From NCBI RefSeq assembly GCF_010119205.1, contig NZ_WRXM01000002.1, positions 798,982 to 862,981 of the forward strand: a stretch of DNA of 64,000 nucleotides, given 5' to 3'. The notes below the pieces were generated by a model. The model was not told the origin of the DNA. It made no database searches and saw nothing but the letters and a program-made list of their open reading frames with translations. The position numbers and the translations under genes are program-made. Each line of letters starts with the position of its first letter. Positions within the stretch are counted from its first letter, which is position 1. Shown here one piece after another: positions 1-8,571 of the stretch. The DNA is from Haloarcula limicola. GTDB taxonomy: Archaea; Halobacteriota; Halobacteria; Halobacteriales; Haloarculaceae.

Positions 1-1
1 C

Positions 2-253
2 CGCGACACCGAGCTGAGCGAGAAGAACCCGCTCACGGCCAAGGAGCGCAAGGAGCTCATCGACGAGGTGTACGGGGACCACCCCAACGTCGAGTCGACC
101 ATCATCCCGGACGTCGACACCGTCGCCATCGGGCGCGACGTCGGATACACGGTCGTCTCGGTCCCCGAGGAGGTCGCACAGATCAGCGGGACCGACACCC
201 GAGCGGAGTACGAGAAGAGCGAACTCCTCGCCGGTCAGCACTTCGGGGACTGA
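2..253 (+). CDS. C-terminal end of a nucleotidyltransferase-superfamily protein (partial)
   Basis: Only the last 83 residues are present; the gene runs off the left edge. The reading frame is open from base 2 and stops at 251-253. The fragment has the look of the cytidylyltransferase-like (HIGH-motif) nucleotidyltransferase fold: a basic segment around LTAKERKELI and, near the end, ISGTDTRAEY, which resembles the conserved ISxTxxR motif that contacts the nucleotide phosphates in that family. The HIGH motif would lie upstream. The exact substrate (NMN, FMN or another) cannot be told from this fragment. It lies 6 bp before argG and may be co-transcribed with it. Confidence 0.55.
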   Translation, partial: RDTELSEKNPLTAKERKELIDEVYGDHPNVESTIIPDVDTVAIGRDVGYTVVSVPEEVAQISGTDTRAEYEKSELLAGQHFGD

Positions 254-259
254 ACCGTC

Positions 260-1537
260 ATGTCAAGTACCACCGGAGACCGCGTCGCGCTCGCCTTCTC
301 CGGCGGGCTCGATACGACGGTCTGTGTCCCGCTGTTGAAAGAAGAGTACGACTTCGACGAGGTCGTCGGCATCACCGTCGACGTCGGCCAGCCCGACGAG
401 GAATTCGAGGAGGCCGAGGAGACCGCCGAAGCCCTCGACCTCGAACAGCACGTCGTCAGCGCCGAGGACGCCTTCGCGGACCTCTGTTTCGACGCCGTCC
501 GCGCGAACGCGACCTACCAGGGCTACCCGCTCGGCACGGCGCTGGCCCGGCCCGTCATCGCGGCACAGATACTCGAGACCGCCAAGGAGCAGGGCTGTAG
601 CGCCCTCGCTCACGGCTCGACCGGAAAGGGGAACGACCAGCTCCGGTTCGAGGCGGTCTGGCGCAAGTCCGACCTCGACGTCGTCGCCCCGGTCCGCGAA
701 CTCGGCCTCACCCGCGACTGGGAGCAGGAGTACGCCGAGGAGCGCGGGCTCCCGGTCGAGGGCGGCGACGAGGGCCGCTACAGCATCGACACGAACCTCT
801 GGACCCGCTCGGTCGAGGGCAGCGAACTCGAGGAGCCGGACCACGTTCCCGGCGAGGAGATCTACGAGTGGACCAGCGCTCCCGACGAGGAGACCGAGCG
901 CGTCGAAGTGACGTTCGAGGACGGCTATCCGACCGCCGTGAACGGCGACGAACTCGACCCGGTCGAACTCGTCGAGCGACTGAACGACCTCGCCGGCCCG
1001 TACGGCGTCGGTCGGACGGACGTGATGGAGGACCGGATGCTCGGGCTCAAGGTCCGCGAGAACTACGAGCACCCCGCGGCGACGGTGCTGCTGAACGCGC
1101 ACGAGGCCCTCGAAGACCTCGTCCTGACGAAGGCCGAGCGGTCGTTCAAGCGGCAGGTCGACGACCAGTGGGCCGAGTACGCCTACGAGGGGCTCGTCGA
1201 CGCGCCGCTGATGGAGGCGCTGGAAGGGTTCATCGACCGGACGAACGGGCGCGTGACCGGCACCGTGACGATGCGGTTCGAGGGCGGGCAGGCCCGGCCG
1301 GTGGGCCGCGAGAGCGAGTACGCCGTCTACTCCGCCGACGCCGCCTCGTTCGACACCGAGTCGGTCGGCGACATCTCGCAGGCCGACGCGACCGGCGTCG
1401 CGAAGTACCACGGGTTCCAGGAGCGCCTCGCCCGCGAGGCCAGAGAGAGCGCGATGGATCGAGCGGCCGCGAAGGGGATCGCGGACGGCGGGACGCCGAT
1501 CGACGATCCCTCGGCGACCGGCGACGACGCGTCGTGA
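260..1537 (+). CDS. argG: Argininosuccinate synthase
   Basis: Joins citrulline and aspartate using ATP to form argininosuccinate, the penultimate step of arginine synthesis (cytoplasm). The 425-residue protein opens with the PP-loop SGGLDTT (residues 14-20) that binds ATP, followed by the family motif around AHGSTGKGNDQLRFE (about 118-132) for ATP/substrate binding. Length is slightly above the usual 400 because of an Ala/Asp-rich C-terminal tail. The ATG at 260 places the PP-loop at the expected distance from the N terminus. No other arginine genes follow; downstream are small membrane-protein genes. Confidence 0.97.
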   Translation: MSSTTGDRVALAFSGGLDTTVCVPLLKEEYDFDEVVGITVDVGQPDEEFEEAEETAEALDLEQHVVSAEDAFADLCFDAVRANATYQGYPLGTALARPVIAAQILETAKEQGCSALAHGSTGKGNDQLRFEAVWRKSDLDVVAPVRELGLTRDWEQEYAEERGLPVEGGDEGRYSIDTNLWTRSVEGSELEEPDHVPGEEIYEWTSAPDEETERVEVTFEDGYPTAVNGDELDPVELVERLNDLAGPYGVGRTDVMEDRMLGLKVRENYEHPAATVLLNAHEALEDLVLTKAERSFKRQVDDQWAEYAYEGLVDAPLMEALEGFIDRTNGRVTGTVTMRFEGGQARPVGRESEYAVYSADAASFDTESVGDISQADATGVAKYHGFQERLAREARESAMDRAAAKGIADGGTPIDDPSATGDDAS

Positions 1538-1582
1538 CGCGGCCGTAGCCGAAATCACACCACGTCTCACCCGCTTTCGACT

Positions 1583-1750
1583 ATGCTCACGTACGACAGA
1601 CTCCTCGCTTCGATACCGATACCGCTCGTCGGCGGCGCGATAGCCGGCTGGATCGGCCTCATTCCCATCACGCTGGGAGTCATCACCGGCAGCCTCCTGG
1701 GCTGTGCCCTCATGTTCGTCTCGCTGTTCGTCGTGCCCCCGGAAACGTGA
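1583..1750 (+). CDS. Small two-helix membrane protein (55 aa)
   Basis: A short open frame from ATG 1583 to TGA 1750 encodes MLTYDRLLASIPIPLVGG and onward, with two hydrophobic segments (roughly residues 10-28 and 31-50) and few charges, so it should be an integral membrane protein. Codons are GC-ending as in real genes of this genome. I do not recognise the family. It sits alone between argG and another small membrane protein. The claim rests on hydrophobic pattern and codon use, so it is moderate. Confidence 0.6.
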   Translation: MLTYDRLLASIPIPLVGGAIAGWIGLIPITLGVITGSLLGCALMFVSLFVVPPET

Positions 1751-1820
1751 GCGCCCCGGTCGCAGCACAGTCAGTGAAACTGACCTTACACCTTTGTGGG
1801 AAGAACGCCCAGACACCGGC

Positions 1821-2138
1821 ATGGACAGGCGCGGGACCGCGGAGGTAGTCGGCTCGGCGCTGGTCAGCGGCGGCCTCGCCGTCGCGGGACTGCGGCTCTT
1901 CGCCGGCTCTATCGACTGGGTCCTGGTCGTCGGCCTCGTCGCCGGCGTCGCCATCGCGGCGGCGGCCAACTACCGCGGCCGAACCGGCCACGCCGACCGC
2001 GTCGCCGCCGAAGCCCCCGAAGTGACCGCCGACAACTACGAGGCGCACGCGGAGCGCGCGGCCAGCGACGGCGGCAGCGACCGGGAGAACGGCTCGAACG
2101 GCAACGAGCGGGAAACCGACGCCGATCGGGTCCGGTAA
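1821..2138 (+). CDS. Small membrane protein with acidic tail (105 aa)
   Basis: Starts MDRRGTAEVVGSALVSGG; two hydrophobic stretches (about residues 8-27 and 31-50) form a membrane hairpin, followed by a soluble, acidic Asn/Asp/Glu-rich tail of about 50 residues. I chose ATG 1821 because a TATA-like CCTTACACC at 1784-1792 lies about 30 bases upstream, as expected for a leaderless archaeal gene; the longer frame that begins upstream overlaps the previous gene and has an implausible Cys/Arg-rich N terminus. Function unknown. The next small gene begins on the base after this stop, implying translational coupling. Confidence 0.65.
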   Translation: MDRRGTAEVVGSALVSGGLAVAGLRLFAGSIDWVLVVGLVAGVAIAAAANYRGRTGHADRVAAEAPEVTADNYEAHAERAASDGGSDRENGSNGNERETDADRVR

Positions 2139-2336
2139 GTGGTCGCGGGGAGAGGACCGACCGTGGACCGACCGTGGGCGTATCCGGTCGTCGGCGGCGT
2201 CGCCGCCTTCCTCGTCGCGGCCAGCGGCGACCTCGTCGCGATGGGGACGGTCGCGTGGCGGCTGAACGCCGTCGTCGCCTTCGCCATCGCGCTGGCCGTC
2301 GACCACCAGATCCGCGTCAATCGCGGTCGTATCTGA
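2139..2336 (+). CDS. Small membrane protein, GTG start (65 aa)
   Basis: The frame starts with GTG immediately after the preceding TAA and ends one base before the convergent downstream gene. The product has two hydrophobic segments (about 14-30 and 36-55) and a basic C terminus (RVNRGRI). The tight packing between two genes supports a real coding sequence, but no family is recognised and the GTG start is inferred from the junction. Confidence 0.5.
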   Translation: MVAGRGPTVDRPWAYPVVGGVAAFLVAASGDLVAMGTVAWRLNAVVAFAIALAVDHQIRVNRGRI

Positions 2337-3308
2337 TCACCCGAACCGGTCGAGACCGGACTGCCGTCGCCGCCTGCCGTCGGGGTCGGAGTCCCACGGC
2401 GTGCGCTCGGCCCGGAGCGCCTCGCCGTCGATGGTCGGCGCGTCGGCTTCCTCGTGGCCCCCGCAGTCGGGGCCGCACTCCTCGCTCGCCCGAACCGGGC
2501 GGCCCTTCCACGTACAGTGAGGGATACCGTCGGCGTCGGGCGAGCAGTTCGTACACGACGGGTAGTCGAAGTTCCGCCACCCCTTGCCGTAGGCGCGCTC
2601 GGCGAGCCGGCGGCGGGCGCGGGCCTTCTCGGCGGCCGAGACGACGCGCACGTCCGTCCGCAGCGGCCGCTGGTCGAGGAGTTCGACGCCGGGTTCGTCG
2701 GTCGGGAGGTCAGTCGCCTCCCGCACTACCTCTCGGTCGCCCGTCTCGGGATCGAACCGCCAGACGCCGACTTCTTCGGGGATGCGATTGAGGTGGGCGC
2801 GCGTGACGTAGTCGGCCGTCGCCAGCACGACCCGGTCGGCGAGCGCCAGCGAGACGTCGGTTCGCAACTGCGTCTTCAGGTCCCCCGGTCGGTCCAGGTC
2901 CGGTTTGTTCTCGATGGCGGTGATACCCGCGACCCAGTCGGGATAGCGCGCGGTCTGGCGGACGTACGCGCGGCCGCCGCGGCGTTCGCGCTCGAAGAAG
3001 CCCCGCTCGACCGCGAGTTCGACGGCCTCCTCGGTCCACTCCGAGTGATCGTCGAAGGCGTCTTTCCAGTAGCGGGCTCGCCCCGGCCCCACGTCGGCCT
3101 CGATGGCCGCCGCGGGGATGCGCTCGGGCGTGATGGCCGCGCGGCGCTCGAACTCGTCGCTCGGGTGGACGAGAACGGTATCGAGGACCCGGCGGCCGCG
3201 GACGCCGCCGCCGAGCTGTCGGCTCACGAGGTGGCCCTCGCGTTCGAGGGCGGCACACAGCACCAGTTCGAAGCCGAACTCTCGCACGGCCACAGGCAGG
3301 AGCGGCAC
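2337..3308 (-). CDS. DUF5787-type protein, PD-(D/E)XK-like motif plus cysteine-rich tail
   Basis: A 323-residue cytoplasmic protein of a family found in haloarchaea (I believe DUF5787; memory only). Residues 123-135 read PD, eight residues, then E-N-K, the spacing of the PD-(D/E)XK nuclease active site, within a predicted strand (VAGITAIENK). The C-terminal third has a cysteine/histidine cluster (CTNC, HC, ECGPDC) that could bind zinc. Start: GTG 3308 follows a TATA box at 3334-3343 by about 26 bases; GTG 3293 or GTG 3287 (giving MREFGFEL) are alternatives, while the longer frame would begin upstream of the promoter. Function unproven; a nuclease role is inference. Confidence 0.75.
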   Translation of the reverse strand: MPLLPVAVREFGFELVLCAALEREGHLVSRQLGGGVRGRRVLDTVLVHPSDEFERRAAITPERIPAAAIEADVGPGRARYWKDAFDDHSEWTEEAVELAVERGFFERERRGGRAYVRQTARYPDWVAGITAIENKPDLDRPGDLKTQLRTDVSLALADRVVLATADYVTRAHLNRIPEEVGVWRFDPETGDREVVREATDLPTDEPGVELLDQRPLRTDVRVVSAAEKARARRRLAERAYGKGWRNFDYPSCTNCSPDADGIPHCTWKGRPVRASEECGPDCGGHEEADAPTIDGEALRAERTPWDSDPDGRRRRQSGLDRFG

Positions 3309-3333
3309 GGACAAAAGGGGCGCGCCTCCGTCG

Positions 3334-3343
3334 AAAGTATAAA
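3334..3343 (-). promoter_or_regulatory. TATA box for the DUF5787-type gene
   Basis: On the minus strand this reads TTTATACTTT, a good archaeal TATA element, 26-35 bases before GTG 3308. It argues against translation starting further upstream. Confidence 0.65.
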
Positions 3344-3423
3344 TCGCCGGCGGACGAATAGTGTGGTGAGTGTGTTCGTATGGCACGCTTTGGCGCTCTC
3401 ACGCATCGGCGGGAGGGGAGAGC

Positions 3424-4815
3424 ATGAGCCACGCCGGCGAGCGCTCGCCCGCGGCGACGCTCACGCTACTGGACGCGACGATGGTCGGTATCGGGGCGAT
3501 GATCGGCGCGGGCATCTTCGTGCTGACCGGCTTGGCCGTCGAGACGGCGGGGCCGGCGGCCATCCTCGTGTTCGCGCTCAACGGCGGCGTCACGACGTTC
3601 ACCGCGCTGTCGTACGCGGAACTCGCGTCCGCGATCCCGCGCAACGGCGGCGGCTACGCCTACGTCCGCGAGGTGTTCTCCGCGCCCGTCGCCTTCGTCA
3701 TGGGGTGGACGCGGTGGTTCACGTACATGATCGCCGGGGCGCTCTACGCGCTGGGGTTCGCCTCGAACTTCATCGAGTTCGGCCACATCTTCGGCGTCTC
3801 GCTGCCGGGCGGCGTGCTGTTCTGGGCGGGCTCGGTGGTCGTCGCCTTCGTAACGCTGAACGCCGTCTCGACGGCCGCCAGCGGGAGCGCGGAGACGCTC
3901 ATCACGCTCGTGAAGATACTCATCCTGCTGGTGTTCGTCGCCTTCGGCCTGCAGTTCGTCGACCTGGGCGAGTTCGAGCCGTTCTTCCGGCGCGGGAACC
4001 CGCTCACCGTCCTCCCGGCGATGGGGCTGACGTTCATCGCGTTTCAGGGCTACGACCTCATCGCCACCGTCACCGAGGAGGTCGAGGACCCCGAGAGAAA
4101 CATCCCGCGGGCGATCCTGCTGTCGGTGGCGACCACCGTCGTCGTCTACCTGTTAGTGGTGTTCGTCGCGCTGGGAACGCTCGGCGCGGAGGGGCTGGCC
4201 GGCGCGGGCGAGACGGCCATCGCGCAGGCGGCGGAGGGGTTCATGCCGCGGTTCGAGCCACTGGGCAGCGGCGCGGCGCTCATCGCCTTCGGCGCGGTGT
4301 TCTCAACCATCAGCGCGCTCAACGCCGTCGTCATCGGCTCCAGCCGAGTGGCCTTCGCCATGGGGCGGGAGGCGCAACTTCCGGTCGCGCTCGGCCGCCT
4401 CCACCACCGCTTCGGGACGCCGCTGGTCGCCATCGCCGCCTCCGCCGTCGTCATGCTCGTCGCGGTGGCCGTCGTCCCGATCCGCGTCGTCGGCAACCTC
4501 GCCAGTCTCTTCTCGCTTCTGGGGTTCGTCATCGTGAACCTGAGCGTGATTCGACTCCGCCGCCAGCAACCCGACCTGCGCCGGCCGTTCGAGGTGCCGT
4601 TCTACCCCGCGCCACCCGTCCTCGGCATCGTCCTCAACCTCCTGTTGGGGGCCTTCATCGACCTGACGACGTGGGCGCTCGCGGTGGGGTGGTTAGTCGT
4701 CGGCGCGGTCGTCTATCTGCTTCTCTCCCGGCGGCGCGGCGAACCCGCCGTCCCGACCGGCGAACCCGAGACGGAGATCAGCGACCCCGAAGTCACCGTT
4801 CCCACGGAGGACTGA
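3424..4815 (+). CDS. APC-superfamily amino acid permease
   Basis: A 463-residue, roughly 12-helix membrane transporter. The first helix carries the APC signature GIGAMIGAGIFVLTG, whose unwound glycine segment binds the amino-acid backbone in this superfamily; TM3 region FTALSYAELASAIPRNGGGYAYVREVF is also typical of cationic/neutral amino acid exchangers. ATG 3424 is preceded by a purine-rich GGGAGGGGAG (3411-3420) that can serve as ribosome site; the upstream in-frame start at 3370 adds a non-conserved leader. A TrkA-type regulatory protein follows after 3 bp, a pairing seen in haloarchaea. Substrate cannot be deduced. Confidence 0.9.
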   Translation: MSHAGERSPAATLTLLDATMVGIGAMIGAGIFVLTGLAVETAGPAAILVFALNGGVTTFTALSYAELASAIPRNGGGYAYVREVFSAPVAFVMGWTRWFTYMIAGALYALGFASNFIEFGHIFGVSLPGGVLFWAGSVVVAFVTLNAVSTAASGSAETLITLVKILILLVFVAFGLQFVDLGEFEPFFRRGNPLTVLPAMGLTFIAFQGYDLIATVTEEVEDPERNIPRAILLSVATTVVVYLLVVFVALGTLGAEGLAGAGETAIAQAAEGFMPRFEPLGSGAALIAFGAVFSTISALNAVVIGSSRVAFAMGREAQLPVALGRLHHRFGTPLVAIAASAVVMLVAVAVVPIRVVGNLASLFSLLGFVIVNLSVIRLRRQQPDLRRPFEVPFYPAPPVLGIVLNLLLGAFIDLTTWALAVGWLVVGAVVYLLLSRRRGEPAVPTGEPETEISDPEVTVPTED

Positions 4816-4818
4816 CAC

Positions 4819-5469
4819 ATGACAGAATCACTGCGCGTCATCGTCGCCGGCGGCGGCACCGTCGGCCTCAGAACTGCCGAACTGTTGGACGACCGGGGCC
4901 ACGACGTGGTCCTCATCGAGCGCGACCCCGACCGGAGCGAGCGGGTCGCCGCCGAGTACGTCGCCAGCATCATCGAGGGCGACGCGGCTCGACCGGCCGT
5001 GTTGCGACAGGCCCAGCCCGACCGCTGTGACGCGGTCGCGGCGGTGACCGACGACGAGGCGACCAACTTCGCCGTCTGCATGGCCGCCCAGCGGATGGCC
5101 GAGATCCGCACCGTCATGCGAATCGACGGCGACCCCGACGAGCTCTATCCCCAGTACGTCGACGGCATCGTCTCGACGGCGAGCCTCACCGCGCGGGTCA
5201 CGGTCAACGAAGTCGTCGGCGGCGGCGTCCGAAGCATCGAGGAGGTCGGCGGGCGAGTCGAGATTCTGGATATCGAAATCGCCGAGGACGCCCCGGCGGC
5301 CGGAAAGACGCTCGCCGAAGTGCGGCTCCCGGAGGGCAGCCTCATCATCGTCGACGCCGACGGGAACCGCATCGGCGGCCCGGAAACGGTGCTCGAACCG
5401 GGCGAGCGGTTCCTCGTCGCGGTCGAAGGGGCCGTCACGGACGAGGTGATGAACCTCTTGCGCGGCTGA
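4819..5469 (+). CDS. TrkA-family (RCK) nucleotide-binding regulatory protein
   Basis: 216 residues: an N-terminal Rossmann domain (RCK/TrkA-N) with GGGTVG at 11-16 and an acidic residue at the end of strand 2 (IERD), then a TrkA-C domain from about residue 145 (EILDIEIAEDAPAAGKTL). Such proteins gate or regulate transport proteins in response to NAD(H), ATP or cyclic dinucleotides. Here the partner is most likely the APC permease 3 bp upstream rather than a TrkH potassium channel, since none is nearby. Cytoplasmic, membrane-associated through the partner. Confidence 0.88.
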   Translation: MTESLRVIVAGGGTVGLRTAELLDDRGHDVVLIERDPDRSERVAAEYVASIIEGDAARPAVLRQAQPDRCDAVAAVTDDEATNFAVCMAAQRMAEIRTVMRIDGDPDELYPQYVDGIVSTASLTARVTVNEVVGGGVRSIEEVGGRVEILDIEIAEDAPAAGKTLAEVRLPEGSLIIVDADGNRIGGPETVLEPGERFLVAVEGAVTDEVMNLLRG

Positions 5470-5582
5470 GCGGCCGGGGCTCGTCGGTCCGGGAGTCGTG
5501 GTGAGCCGTCGCCGGCCCGCATTCCTATCTACAAACCGTACTTGTTTGCGGTCTTTTCAGCGAGTGAGAAACCGGCGCACGA

Positions 5583-5590
5583 TTTATACT
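5583..5590 (+). promoter_or_regulatory. TATA box for the response regulator gene
   Basis: TTTATACT at 5583-5590 lies 25 bases before ATG 5615, the spacing of a leaderless transcript, and fixes the start at 5615 rather than at the upstream in-frame codon. Confidence 0.65.
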
Positions 5591-5614
5591 GTCGAACGAT
5601 GTTGCTTCCATTGC

Positions 5615-6028
5615 ATGGGGATGGTGCATTCTGACACCAACGGGGAACGGGACCGGGCGACGGAGGGGGAGACGCGGTGCCGCGTGCTCCTCGTCGACGA
5701 CGAGCCGACGGTGGCGGCGCTCGTCGCGGAGTACCTCGAACACGTGGACGAGGGGCTGGACGTGACGTACACGACGGCCCCGACGGAGGCACTCGACAGA
5801 GTCGACGAGTTCGACTGCGTGGTGACCGACTACCGGCTGCCGAAACTGGACGGGATCTCCCTCGTCGAACGGGCCGACGGCGACGCCGGGTTCGTGCTCT
5901 ACACCGCCGCCAGAGACTACGGCGTCGCCGCCTCCGCCGACGAGGTCGGAGCGGCGTACATGCGCAAGCGGACCGACACCGACCAGTACGCGGCGCTCGC
6001 GGCGCTCATCAGGGCACAGGCCACATAG
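5615..6028 (+). CDS. Stand-alone response regulator receiver protein
   Basis: 137 residues consisting only of a receiver domain: acidic pocket D28/D29 (LLVDDEP), phosphoacceptor D72 ([12 protein letters not shown]), the switch Thr in LYTAARD and the conserved basic residue in MRKR near the end. No output domain follows, so it must act by protein contacts or as a phosphate relay, as is common for haloarchaeal single-domain regulators. No histidine kinase is adjacent. The lysine motif is weaker than usual (RKR after AYM). ATG 5615 or the second ATG 5621 could start it; the promoter favours 5615. Confidence 0.85.
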   Translation: MGMVHSDTNGERDRATEGETRCRVLLVDDEPTVAALVAEYLEHVDEGLDVTYTTAPTEALDRVDEFDCVVTDYRLPKLDGISLVERADGDAGFVLYTAARDYGVAASADEVGAAYMRKRTDTDQYAALAALIRAQAT

Positions 6029-6137
6029 AGTCGCCGTCGACCGGAGCGACGCGTATTCGGTCGCGTGCGGTGACGAGCCGGGCCATAGGGCCGGATATGC
6101 GGCCCGGCCGAGGAGTGCCGACGGGCCGAAACAGTAG

Positions 6138-6145
6138 GTTTATCA
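6138..6145 (+). promoter_or_regulatory. Probable TATA box for the aIF2-gamma operon
   Basis: GTTTATCA at 6138-6145 is 39 bases upstream of ATG 6184, predicting a short leader of about 15 bases. It is the only TATA-like stretch in the gap before the five-gene operon. Confidence 0.45.
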
Positions 6146-6183
6146 GTCGCACGCGGCGAATCTCCACCAAGATTACTTTCGAA

Positions 6184-7416
6184 ATGACATCGAACAAACA
6201 ACCGGAGGTGAACATCGGACTCGTCGGTCACGTCGACCACGGCAAGACCACGCTCGTTCAGGCGTTGTCCGGCGAATGGACCGACCAGCACTCCGAGGAG
6301 ATGAAGCGCGGTATCTCTATCCGTCTCGGCTACGCCGACGCCACCTTCCGCCGCTGTCCGGAGGAGGAGGAGCCGGAGGCGTTCACCGTCTCCGAGCACT
6401 GCGAGGAACACGACGTGGACACCGACCACCTCCGGACGGTGTCATTCGTCGACGCTCCGGGTCACGAGACGCTGATGGCGACGATGCTCTCGGGCGCGGC
6501 CATCATGGACGGCGCGGTGCTGGTCGTCTCGGCCACCGAGCCCGTCCCGCAGGCCCAGACCGAGGAGCACCTCAGCGCGCTCGACATCATCGGCATCGAC
6601 AACATCGTCATCGCCCAGAACAAGGTCGACCTCGTCGACGAGGAGCGGGCGAAGCAGAACTACGAGCAGATCCAGGAGTTCGTCGCCGGCACCGTCGCCG
6701 AGGACGCCCCGGTCGTCCCCATCAGCGCCCAGCAGGAGGCCAACATCGACCTGCTCATCGACGCCATCGAGCGCGAGATCCCCACACCCGAACGGGATCC
6801 GAACGCCGACGCCCGCATGATGGTCGCGCGGTCGTTCGACATCAACCGCCCGGGCACGACGTGGGAGGACTTACTCGGCGGCGTGCTGGGCGGGTCGCTC
6901 GTCGAGGGGAAACTCGAAGTCGAGGACGAGATCGAGCTCCGCCCCGGCCGGGAGGTCGAAGAGGGCGGGAAGACCGAGTGGCGGCCGGTCACCACGGACG
7001 TCCGTTCGCTACAGGCCGGCGGCGACTTCGTCGACGAGGTCACCCCCGGCGGCCTCCTCGGCGTCGGGACGGGACTCGACCCCTCGATCACGAAGGGCGA
7101 CGCGCTGGCCGGACAGGTCGCCGGTCCGCCCGGCAGCCTCCCGCCGACCCGCGAGCAGTTCACGATGGACGTCGACCTGCTGGAGCGCATCGTCGGCGAC
7201 GACGGCGGCGAGGTCGAGGAGATCTCGACCGGCGAGCCGCTGATGCTGACCATCGGCACCGCCACCACCGTCGGCTCGGTCACCAGCGCCCGCGACGGCG
7301 AGTGCGAACTCGCGCTCAAGCGGCCGGTCTGCGCCGAAGACGGCGCGAAGATCGCCATCAACCGCCGCGTCGGCGCCCGGTGGCGACTCATCGGTGTCGG
7401 CACGCTGCGTGGATGA
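6184..7416 (+). CDS. eif2g: Translation initiation factor aIF2 subunit gamma
   Basis: The GTPase subunit of aIF2, which delivers initiator Met-tRNA to the small ribosomal subunit. 410 residues: G1 GHVDHGKT (15-22), G3 DAPGH, G4 NKVD, then two beta-barrel domains. The zinc-knuckle region between G2 and G3 keeps only two cysteines here (RRCPEEE and EHCEEH) and is acidic, as often in haloarchaea. ATG 6184 is the start that gives the normal N terminus; the frame is open upstream but not conserved. First gene of an operon with the PIN protein (stop/start overlap ATGA), Rpo7, Spt4 and dephospho-CoA kinase. Confidence 0.95.
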   Translation: MTSNKQPEVNIGLVGHVDHGKTTLVQALSGEWTDQHSEEMKRGISIRLGYADATFRRCPEEEEPEAFTVSEHCEEHDVDTDHLRTVSFVDAPGHETLMATMLSGAAIMDGAVLVVSATEPVPQAQTEEHLSALDIIGIDNIVIAQNKVDLVDEERAKQNYEQIQEFVAGTVAEDAPVVPISAQQEANIDLLIDAIEREIPTPERDPNADARMMVARSFDINRPGTTWEDLLGGVLGGSLVEGKLEVEDEIELRPGREVEEGGKTEWRPVTTDVRSLQAGGDFVDEVTPGGLLGVGTGLDPSITKGDALAGQVAGPPGSLPPTREQFTMDVDLLERIVGDDGGEVEEISTGEPLMLTIGTATTVGSVTSARDGECELALKRPVCAEDGAKIAINRRVGARWRLIGVGTLRG

Positions 7417-7793
7417 TCGTCTTGGACACGAACGCGCTCATGATGCCTATCGAATGTAACGTCCGGCTGTTCGAGGAACTGGACAGGGTCCTTGCAGCCG
7501 ACGCCGGCGACTACGTCGTCCCCGAAGCCGTCCGCGAGGAACTGGCGAAACTGGCGGACGGGGCCGGAGCGGAGGCGACGGCCGCGTCGGTCGGACGGGA
7601 CCTGCTCGACCGCTGTTCGGTCCGGGAAACCGACGCCGGCTACGCGGACGACGCCGTCCTCGAACTGGCGACCGGCGACGACGCGACGCACGCTGTAACG
7701 AACGACAAGCCCCTCAAACGCCGCCTGCTCGACGCAGGCGTTCCAGTAATTAGTTTAAGGGGCCGGAACAAACTGGGTATCACTCAACCATAA
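7413..7793 (+). CDS. PIN-domain protein (Fcf1/Utp24-like)
   Basis: 126 residues with the PIN nuclease pattern: VLDTN (Asp at 4-5), PEAVREEL (Glu) and [13 protein letters not shown] (Asp) that together bind metal. Its place between aIF2-gamma and the Rpo7/Spt4 genes is a conserved archaeal neighbourhood where the PIN protein resembles eukaryotic Fcf1/Utp24, an 18S rRNA processing nuclease; I infer a role in rRNA processing rather than as a VapC toxin, also because no antitoxin gene accompanies it. Starts within the aIF2-gamma stop (ATGA overlap). Confidence 0.88.
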   Translation: MIVLDTNALMMPIECNVRLFEELDRVLAADAGDYVVPEAVREELAKLADGAGAEATAASVGRDLLDRCSVRETDAGYADDAVLELATGDDATHAVTNDKPLKRRLLDAGVPVISLRGRNKLGITQP

Positions 7794-7794
7794 C

Positions 7795-8373
7795 ATGTAC
7801 AAACGGGTACGTCTACGCGATACGGTCGAGGTGCCGCCGCGCCATCTGGCAGACGTCGGGTCGAAGATGGTCAAAACACTCCTGCAGGAGAAGCTAGAGG
7901 GCCGAATGGACGAGGACGTCGGGAGCGTCGTGAGCGTCGTCGAGATCCACGACATCGGCGACGGGGCCGTCCTGCCGAACAAGCCCGGCGTCTACTACGA
8001 GGTGGAGTTCGACGCCCTGACCTTCGACCCGCAGATGCAGGAGGTCGTCGACGGCGAGGTCGTCGAGGTCGTCAACTTCGGTGCCTTCGTGGGTATCGGC
8101 CCGGTGGACGGGCTGCTCCACGTCTCGCAGATCTCCGACGAGTATCTGGCCTACGACGAGGAGAACCAGCAACTCGCCTCCCGCGAGTCCAACCGGACGC
8201 TCGGCGTCGGCGACGCCGTCCGCGCCCGCATCGTCACCAAGAGCATCGACGAGCGCAACCCGCGGGACTCGAAGATCGGGCTCACGGCCAAACAGGTCGG
8301 GCTCGGCAAGCACGGCTGGCTCCAAGAGGAGCGAGAAAAGCGACAGAGCACGGCGGAAGCCGGTGAGAGCTGA
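7795..8373 (+). CDS. rpo7: DNA-directed RNA polymerase subunit Rpo7 (E')
   Basis: 192 residues homologous to eukaryotic Rpb7: an N-terminal tip domain (to about residue 80) and a C-terminal S1 RNA-binding domain (GEVVEVVNFGAFVGIGPVDGLLHVSQIS). It forms the stalk of archaeal RNA polymerase with Rpo4 and binds emerging transcript. Starts one base after the PIN gene stop and overlaps the spt4 start by one base (TGATGG), so the operon is tightly coupled. Confidence 0.95.
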   Translation: MYKRVRLRDTVEVPPRHLADVGSKMVKTLLQEKLEGRMDEDVGSVVSVVEIHDIGDGAVLPNKPGVYYEVEFDALTFDPQMQEVVDGEVVEVVNFGAFVGIGPVDGLLHVSQISDEYLAYDEENQQLASRESNRTLGVGDAVRARIVTKSIDERNPRDSKIGLTAKQVGLGKHGWLQEEREKRQSTAEAGES

Positions 8374-8570
8374 TGGCTGACCGACTCGTCTGCCGGGACT
8401 GTCACCGCGTCCAGAGCGCCGGCATCGAGAGCCAGTGCGAGGCCTGTGGCGGGACTGCCCTCACCGAGGACTGGGCGGGCTACGTCGTCATCGCCCACCC
8501 CGAGAAGTCCGAGATCGCCCGCGAGATGGAAGTGACCGAGGCCGGAACGTACGCGCTGAAAGTCAGATAA
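8373..8570 (+). CDS. spt4: Transcription elongation factor Spt4 (RpoE'')
   Basis: 65 residues with two CxxC knuckles (CRDC at 7-10, CEAC about 23-26) binding one zinc, followed by the Spt4 core WAGYVVIAHPEKSEIA. It pairs with Spt5 (not in this window) to hold RNA polymerase in a processive state. Overlaps rpo7 by one base; the next gene begins with GTG 2 bases later. Confidence 0.95.
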   Translation: MADRLVCRDCHRVQSAGIESQCEACGGTALTEDWAGYVVIAHPEKSEIAREMEVTEAGTYALKVR

Positions 8571-8571
8571 C

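Noticed and set aside
263-1969. 568-residue open frame on the minus strand over argG
   Set aside because: Antisense shadow of the high-GC argG gene; composition Arg/Gly/Val-rich without family motifs.
7413-7793. PIN protein as a VapC toxin
   Set aside because: No antitoxin gene; it sits in a conserved information-processing operon, which favours an rRNA-processing role.
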